Shown piece after piece: positions 15,432-20,503 of a stretch of DNA of 20,503 nt (position 1 is its first letter; each line of letters opens with the position of its first letter). The stretch lies in IMG/VR virus record IMGVR_UViG_3300044953_000392, positions 1-20,503 of that record. One strand, written 5' to 3'. The notes below the pieces were generated by a model. It worked only from the letters and a program-made list of their open reading frames with translations, did not search any database and had not been told where the DNA came from. The position numbers and the translations under genes were made by a program. Source of the DNA: a virus.

Positions 15432-17093
15432 ATGTGTAAAGTATTAATTGATAAATTTGTAAGAGAATATCCATTACACTTTGATTATGTTAGAAGGTTA
15501 AAAGAGGAGTTTGAAATTATTGAGCAGAAAGGTTTTATTGAAACCTATAAACAAGTTTGGGATATTATACAAATTGTAAAACAAAAAGGTTATTTATGGT
15601 TATTAAGAGGTAGTGGTGCTAGCTCTTTAGTTGCTTATTATATGGGTATACATGATATAGACCCAATAAAAGAAAATATTCCAATTGAACGTTTTTTAAA
15701 TTGGACGAGAGAAGACCAGCCGGATTTTGACATTGATGTTCCTTATGATGTTAGAGATGAAATACTATTAATGATTGGAGAAAAATATCCAAACATGGTC
15801 TCTCGTATTTCTAATAGAGTAAAATACACAGAAAAATCTGCATTAAGAGAAGCAATCCGTCAATGTGGTTATCGTAAGTTTGTTCCTAAATGGTTTAAGG
15901 TTGAAAAGATATTTTCAGATGTTCAAACACAACAAAAGTGTTATAGAATTGCTGAAAAACTATTGGGTAAACAAAGAAATTGGAGTAAACATTGTGGGGG
16001 TATTGTAATTTGGAAAGATGGGATACCAGAAGAACTTATACTTAAAGAAAATCAAATAGCAGTAGATAAATATGATGTAGAGGAACACAATTGGATAAAG
16101 ATTGATCTCCTTTGTAATAGAGGATTAGCTCAATTAAGAGAGTTAGACCCAATTACAAAGTTATCTGAATACCAATTTGATGATAAACTTACATCGGAAT
16201 TATTATGTAGTGGTGATGTATTAGGTTTGACGCAAAGTGAGAGTAGAACGATGAGGAAAACTATTCTTGCTATCCAACCAAAGAATATGTACGATGTTGC
16301 ATTAGCACTAGCATTAATTAGACCGGCTGCAGCGGATGGTGGTAGAAAAGCAAGTTATTTTAGAGATGGCAAAGCAATGTTTGTGTACGATGAAGATGCG
16401 CTCACATTTATATCATCCGCAATAGGTTGTACTCTTTCAGAGGCGGATAGATATCGAAGGGGGTTTGCTAATTTGAGAGCAGATATAATTAAGGATTTTA
16501 AGCAAAAGTGTGATAATATAGATATACTAAAAGAACTATCACATCTTCGTAAGTATTCTTTTGCAAAAGGACATTCAATAGCGTACGGTCAAATGGTTTG
16601 GGCATTGGCATATCACAAAGCCCGTAATCCTAAAAAGTTTTGGGAAGCAACATTAAAACATAATCAATCATCTTATAAAAAATGGGTGCATATAAGAGAA
16701 GCGATTATAAATGGTGTAGAAATTAATAATAAACAAACAGGAACTATATATGACCAATTTACAAAAACAGGTTGGTGGGATAGTAAAAATTTTTTACCAA
16801 AATTAGGTGGTGGGGAGCATGAAGGACAATTTTATTTTAATGGAATAGTTGCAAATTTCCGTAAACTAAATAGGTATGGCAAAAATTGTGTATTAATGAC
16901 GATTGGAACAGCAAATGGAGAATATATAGATTTAGTCATCAATAAAAAATATCCATTTGGTTATTATGGTTGTATAGAAGGATGGGGATTGAAAAAAGAA
17001 CAATTTAACTCATCATTTATAGAAGTACAAGATTTTAGACCATATAATTTACACGGTTCGGCAGAGCATAAAATGGAAAAGTTTTTTGTATAA
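15432..17093 (+). CDS. Compact DnaE-like (C-family) DNA polymerase lacking the PHP domain
   Basis: The protein extends DNA primers; it is related to the bacterial replicase subunit Pol III alpha but has 553 aa instead of about 1100-1200. It starts directly in the palm. RGSGASSLVAYY (59-70) matches the nucleotide-binding GRGSGAGSLVAY motif. PDFDID (97-102) supplies two catalytic aspartates (D100, D102), and IKIDLL (222-227) supplies the conserved Lys and third aspartate (K223, D225). The thumb motif is NWSKHCGGIVI (183-193). Fingers elements are GDVLGLTQSESRTM (261-274), ALIRPAA (294-300), LSEADRYRR (335-343) and FAKGHSIAYG (377-386). Residues about 465-535 look like the C-terminal OB fold. 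Missing are the PHP domain, the tandem HhH/clamp-binding region and the tau-binding end; part of the fingers is also short. No clamp-binding peptide is obvious. The start is three bases after the endonuclease stop, so no upstream extension is possible without overlap. Polymerase activity is likely but inferred. Confidence 0.88.
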   Translation: MCKVLIDKFVREYPLHFDYVRRLKEEFEIIEQKGFIETYKQVWDIIQIVKQKGYLWLLRGSGASSLVAYYMGIHDIDPIKENIPIERFLNWTREDQPDFDIDVPYDVRDEILLMIGEKYPNMVSRISNRVKYTEKSALREAIRQCGYRKFVPKWFKVEKIFSDVQTQQKCYRIAEKLLGKQRNWSKHCGGIVIWKDGIPEELILKENQIAVDKYDVEEHNWIKIDLLCNRGLAQLRELDPITKLSEYQFDDKLTSELLCSGDVLGLTQSESRTMRKTILAIQPKNMYDVALALALIRPAAADGGRKASYFRDGKAMFVYDEDALTFISSAIGCTLSEADRYRRGFANLRADIIKDFKQKCDNIDILKELSHLRKYSFAKGHSIAYGQMVWALAYHKARNPKKFWEATLKHNQSSYKKWVHIREAIINGVEINNKQTGTIYDQFTKTGWWDSKNFLPKLGGGEHEGQFYFNGIVANFRKLNRYGKNCVLMTIGTANGEYIDLVINKKYPFGYYGCIEGWGLKKEQFNSSFIEVQDFRPYNLHGSAEHKMEKFFV

Positions 17094-17096
17094 AAG

Positions 17097-17127
17097 TTGG
17101 TAATATCAAATATCTGTCGTATGTTTG
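17097..17127 (+). promoter_or_regulatory. Bacteroidota-type promoter candidate before the primase gene
   Basis: TTG at 17097-17099 and TATGTTTG at 17120-17127 are separated by 20 bases. This matches the TTG-N17-23-TAnnTTTG consensus known for Bacteroidota primary sigma promoters. It occupies the only gap in the replication block. The predicted transcription start would fall near the GTG start at 17132, implying a leaderless or nearly leaderless message. Confidence 0.45.
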
Positions 17128-17131
17128 TTAG

Positions 17132-18073
17132 GTGTTGAAGCAGACTGATAAAAATATTGTAATATCTACGTTATCTAATACGTTGGGTAGTTATTCTACA
17201 TTAAAGGGTAACGAATTAGCATTTTATTGTCCGTTTTGTAATCACCACAAACAAAAATTACAGATAAACACAGAAACCCAAAAGTGGCATTGTTGGACTT
17301 GTAATAGTGGTGGTAGGAAATTGACATCCCTGCTTCGTAAACTTGATGTGGATAGGAAAACTATATCCGTAATCAGAGAAATATACGGAGATAGTAATTG
17401 GACACCACAGCAAGAGGATACTGATACAAAGGTATTTATTTCCCTTCCAAAAGAGTTTATTAGTTTATCAGAAGAACCGAAAGGGTTTAATCCTGAATAT
17501 AAAAATGCAATTTATTATCTTACTAAAAGAGGTATTACAATAAAAGATATAATTAAATACAATATTGGTTATTGTAAAGAAGGATTGTATGCACAAAGAG
17601 TAATTATTCCTTCATACAATTCCGATGGGTCACTTAACTACTTTGTTTCCAGGTCTTACTATCCTGAAAACAAAATGAAATACAAAAACCCACCAATCAG
17701 CAAAAATATAATTTGTTTTGAATCGCAGGTAAATTGGAAAGAACCGATTATACTTTGTGAGGGTGTATTTGATGCAATTACAATTAAAAGAAACGCAATA
17801 CCACTTTTGGGTAAGTTTCCATCTAAACAATTGGTAGAAAAAATTTTTATGAGTGGAGTAAATAATATCATTATCTCATTGGATAATGATGCTATGGCAG
17901 AAGCATTAAAAGCAGCAGAGTATTTTCGTAAAAATGGAATAAATGTAAAAATGATGTATCTAAAAGATAAAGATGCTGCCGATATGGGTTATGAAAACTT
18001 TTATGAAGAACTAAAGAAAACTAAAGAATTTAATAGTGAGGAATTACTATTGATGAAAATAAATCAATTATGA
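17132..18073 (+). CDS. DnaG-like DNA primase (zinc ribbon plus TOPRIM)
   Basis: The product synthesises RNA primers on single-stranded DNA. An N-terminal CHC2-type zinc ribbon is visible at residues 31-62: FYCPFCNHHKQKLQI and KWHCWTCNSGG give C33, C36, C54 and C57 as likely zinc ligands. The catalytic core has the TOPRIM signature: ILCEGVFDA (E210), SLDNDA (D251, D253), and DKDAADMG near 279-286. At 313 aa it is close in size to T4 gp61 (342) and much shorter than DnaG; no helicase domain is fused. The frame opens with GTG at 17132, immediately after an in-frame TAG at 17129; a TTG follows at 17135, and no in-frame ATG occurs before the zinc ribbon, so a non-ATG start is required. The stop overlaps the next start (ATGA). 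Partners are probably the polymerase upstream and a helicase outside the window. Confidence 0.9.
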   Translation: MLKQTDKNIVISTLSNTLGSYSTLKGNELAFYCPFCNHHKQKLQINTETQKWHCWTCNSGGRKLTSLLRKLDVDRKTISVIREIYGDSNWTPQQEDTDTKVFISLPKEFISLSEEPKGFNPEYKNAIYYLTKRGITIKDIIKYNIGYCKEGLYAQRVIIPSYNSDGSLNYFVSRSYYPENKMKYKNPPISKNIICFESQVNWKEPIILCEGVFDAITIKRNAIPLLGKFPSKQLVEKIFMSGVNNIIISLDNDAMAEALKAAEYFRKNGINVKMMYLKDKDAADMGYENFYEELKKTKEFNSEELLLMKINQL

Positions 18074-20503
18074 AATTAAAAAGAATTTATCATATCGCAG
18101 ACGTTCATATTCGTAATGTGAAAAGACACAAAGAGTATAGACAAGTATTTGAAAAAATGTTTGAAGAAATCTGTCAAAGAGGAACGGAGGATTCAATTAT
18201 TTATTTAGCAGGTGATATTGCACATGCTAAATTGGAAATGTCTCCTGAATTATTAAAGGAGATTAGTTGGTTATTTACTGAATGTTCTAAATTGTGCACA
18301 ACAATTCTTATTACAGGTAATCACGATTGTAATATGAACAATTTGGATAGATTGGATGTTCTTACACCAATTGTAGAAGCATTGGATTTACCAAACTTTC
18401 ACTATTTGAGAGATACGCAGGTATATTCTATTGGTGGAGTTGATTTTTCCGTATTCTCAATTTTTGATAATAAAGACAATTGGATTACCGCAGATAAAAT
18501 TTTTGGTAATAAAAAGATTGCACTATTCCACGGACCCGTTGATAACTCAATGACCGATGTGGGGTATGTAGTTAGTAGTAGACATTTCACAACGGATATA
18601 TTTGATGGATTTGATTTGGCACTATTGGGTGATATCCACAAAAGACAAGAAATGATTAGTCCGAAAGGGTGTAAGATTGCATATGCCGGTTCATTGGTAC
18701 AACAAAACTTCGGTGAGACATTGGATAAGCACGGATTTCTTATTTGGGATTTAGATACTATGACATATGAAGCAGTGGATATTCTAAATGATTACGGATA
18801 CTATACTTTGGATGTTGATAATGGGTTTGTACCAGTTGTAACAAATATGCCAAAGCATGCACGTTTGAGAGTGCGTTTATCTAACACCGACACTGCGGAC
18901 ACGAAGAAAGTCCTAACACAAATAAAGATGCAGTATGGTATTGAGGATTTTACTCTTATCAGAACCGACTCACTTTCTAAATTAAAGACCGGTAATAGAC
19001 AAAACAAATTGGACTTTGAAAATATTACAGATGTAAACCATCAAAACTCACTTATACATGATTATGTGAGTAGAATGATGCCATTTGTGAACAATGCGGA
19101 CTTAGCAGAATTAGAAACAATTAACAGAGATATAAATAGTAGGATAGTATTAGATGATGTGGTTAGAAATATCCAATGGAAACCTATCAGATTTGAATTT
19201 TCCAATATGTTCTCCTATGGTGAGGATAATAATATTGATTTCACAAAGTTAAATGGTTTGATGGGATTGTTTGCACCAAATGCAAGTGGTAAATCATCCC
19301 TATTTGATGCAATCTCTTTCTGTCTTTACGATAAGAGTAGTAGAGCATTTAAAGCAGCAAACATAATGAATAATCGTAAAACGGATTTCAAATGTAAGTT
19401 AGAATTTGATATTAATGGTGAACGATACTTCATTGAAAGAACTGCAAAGACCGTAAACAAAGGAAAGAATGTAAAAGTGGATGTGGAATTTTACCGAATG
19501 GATGGTAATGAAAGAACATCTTTAAACGGAACGGAACGTAGAGATACAAACGCAGTAATTGAACAATATGTAGGAACATATGAAGATTTTGTTCTTACTG
19601 CATTGAGTTTACAAGGTAATAATGCACTTTTTATTGATAAATCTCAAAGTGAGAGAAAGGATTTATTGGCACAATTTATGGGATTAAATATCTTTGATAA
19701 ATTGTACGATACAGCAGTGGAGGATATTAGAGAAGTTAGCATACTTATTAAAAATTTTAAGAAAACCGACTTTACGACAGAATTGGCCAATAAGGGTATT
19801 GATATTAAGAATAAAAATAGTGAATTAATAGAATTACAAACACACTTAAATAGTGAAACAAAGATTAAGGTTGATATTGAAAATGTTATATTGGATTTGA
19901 CAAGACAACTTACGCCAATTGATTCTAAATTGGATTTACCCACATTGAGAACAAAAAGAGATAGCCTGAAAGACCAAATTAAATCTTTAGAAACCGAATA
20001 TGAAGCAAAAGAAAGTAAAATTGAAGAATATAAAGAATTACTCAATGAAGTTTCTCAATCGGTTGTAAATAAATCCAAATCCAATGAACTTGATATAGAA
20101 GTTGTATATTCTAATTATCAATCAGAACAAAAAAAATTGATCGAAGCGGAAAAAGTATATTCAAACGCAAAATTATATTTAAGTTCTGCACAAGAAAAAA
20201 TTAAACATTTAGATAATCATAAATACGACCCTAATTGTAAATTTTGTTGTGATAATACATTCGTAAAGGATGCAATGAATGCAAAAGAATCATTACCACA
20301 ATTAGAACAAACAGTTAAAGATGCTTTAATATATGCAACTGGTATTCAACAAACTTTGGATAGATGGGAAGATATACCACAACAATATAATGAATGGAAT
20401 GATTTGAAAACAAAATACTCAAAGGGTAAAGTTATATTAGAAAAAACAGAAGCTGAATTAAGTGGTTTAGATACTAAAGAAGAATTATTACAAACTCAAT
20501 TGG
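18070..20503 (+). CDS. Fused Mre11/SbcD-type nuclease and Rad50/SbcC-type ATPase (gp47-gp46-like), 3' end cut by window edge
   Basis: One frame of at least 811 codons, without a stop, encodes both halves of the DNA-end-processing complex that T4 makes from genes 47 and 46. The nuclease half (about 1-350) has all metallophosphoesterase motifs: HIADVH (D11, H13), AGDIAH (D49), GNHD (N84, H85), FHG (H154), LGDIHKR (D188, H190), and AGSLVQQNFGE, followed by a capping domain. The ATPase half begins around residue 370 (IRFEFSNMFSYGE), has Walker A APNASGKSS (402-410), the Q-loop region SLQGNNALF, then a long coiled coil. CKFCC at 723-727 is the zinc-hook position. The returning coil, signature motif and Walker B must lie beyond the window. 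The ATG overlaps the primase stop by ATGA, indicating coupling. The fusion may fix 1:1 stoichiometry. Internal ATGs near residues 349-350, 380 and 398 could permit a separate ATPase product. Confidence 0.92.
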   Translation, partial: MKLKRIYHIADVHIRNVKRHKEYRQVFEKMFEEICQRGTEDSIIYLAGDIAHAKLEMSPELLKEISWLFTECSKLCTTILITGNHDCNMNNLDRLDVLTPIVEALDLPNFHYLRDTQVYSIGGVDFSVFSIFDNKDNWITADKIFGNKKIALFHGPVDNSMTDVGYVVSSRHFTTDIFDGFDLALLGDIHKRQEMISPKGCKIAYAGSLVQQNFGETLDKHGFLIWDLDTMTYEAVDILNDYGYYTLDVDNGFVPVVTNMPKHARLRVRLSNTDTADTKKVLTQIKMQYGIEDFTLIRTDSLSKLKTGNRQNKLDFENITDVNHQNSLIHDYVSRMMPFVNNADLAELETINRDINSRIVLDDVVRNIQWKPIRFEFSNMFSYGEDNNIDFTKLNGLMGLFAPNASGKSSLFDAISFCLYDKSSRAFKAANIMNNRKTDFKCKLEFDINGERYFIERTAKTVNKGKNVKVDVEFYRMDGNERTSLNGTERRDTNAVIEQYVGTYEDFVLTALSLQGNNALFIDKSQSERKDLLAQFMGLNIFDKLYDTAVEDIREVSILIKNFKKTDFTTELANKGIDIKNKNSELIELQTHLNSETKIKVDIENVILDLTRQLTPIDSKLDLPTLRTKRDSLKDQIKSLETEYEAKESKIEEYKELLNEVSQSVVNKSKSNELDIEVVYSNYQSEQKKLIEAEKVYSNAKLYLSSAQEKIKHLDNHKYDPNCKFCCDNTFVKDAMNAKESLPQLEQTVKDALIYATGIQQTLDRWEDIPQQYNEWNDLKTKYSKGKVILEKTEAELSGLDTKEELLQTQL

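Noticed and set aside
12866-19136. T4 late promoter octamer TATAAATA on the + strand
   Set aside because: The copies I noticed on the + strand lie inside genes (within the giant, 413-aa and fusion genes), where they encode ordinary residues; none precedes a gene start.
19644-20045. 133-codon open frame on the minus strand
   Set aside because: It lies entirely opposite the coiled-coil part of the MR fusion, whose motifs are continuous on the + strand. Its Ser/Phe/Leu-rich composition is the expected antisense of Lys/Glu-rich coding.
1-20503. tRNA genes, CRISPR arrays, insertion sequences or integrase
   Set aside because: I saw no cloverleaf-like segment, no direct-repeat/spacer array, no transposase or integrase motif and no terminal inverted repeats. 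Coding genes fill the window.
18070-20503. MR fusion as the product of two genes with a missed stop
   Set aside because: Codon-by-codon reading shows an uninterrupted frame with sensible residues on both sides and across the junction, so no frameshift is needed. Read-level confirmation is still not possible here.

Overview
The window is 20.5 kb of AT-rich, almost wholly coding DNA with every recognisable gene on the + strand and gene gaps of no more than about 80 bp. The gene content fits the genome of a contractile-tailed (myovirus-type) phage with a T4-like baseplate, not a bacterial chromosome. The host cannot be read directly. Two weak signals point to Bacteroidota: almost no start codon has a Shine-Dalgarno sequence, and the clearest promoter candidate (17097-17127) matches the TTG-N17-23-TAnnTTTG consensus of that phylum.

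Region 1 (1-11613) is the baseplate and tail-tip block. It holds the end of a gp25-like wedge protein, a gp6/baseplate-J-like wedge protein, a DNRLRE-like beta-rich structural protein, a coiled-coil protein with a C-terminal beta-sandwich, a protein with a Gly/Pro-rich tail, and a 1871-residue protein. The last has a tail-protein-I/gp7-like segment, a LamG-like domain and a tandem 19-residue repeat. The genes are packed end to end, as expected for proteins assembling into one structure.

Region 2 (11614-15006) holds three further probable virion proteins (207, 413 and 384 aa) and a small 69-aa protein. The 413-aa and 384-aa proteins end in the same 41-residue module. A strong intrinsic terminator lies between them, so the 384-aa gene probably has its own promoter. 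The 9-bp string ATATTTATA occurs upstream of three genes that follow gaps.

Region 3 (15012-20503) is a DNA replication and recombination block. It contains a T7 endonuclease I-type Holliday junction resolvase, a very compact C-family (DnaE-like) DNA polymerase, a DnaG-like primase (zinc ribbon plus TOPRIM), and one long open frame joining a complete Mre11/SbcD/gp47-type nuclease to a Rad50/SbcC/gp46-type ATPase. That frame runs off the right edge.

The most unusual items are the polymerase and the nuclease-ATPase fusion. The polymerase keeps the catalytic aspartates and an OB fold but has no PHP domain and no recognisable clamp-binding module. The Mre11-Rad50 polypeptide keeps every nuclease motif, a Walker A and a CxxC zinc hook in one frame. 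The replication block thus combines T7-like, bacterial-replicase-like and T4-like parts beside a T4-like baseplate.
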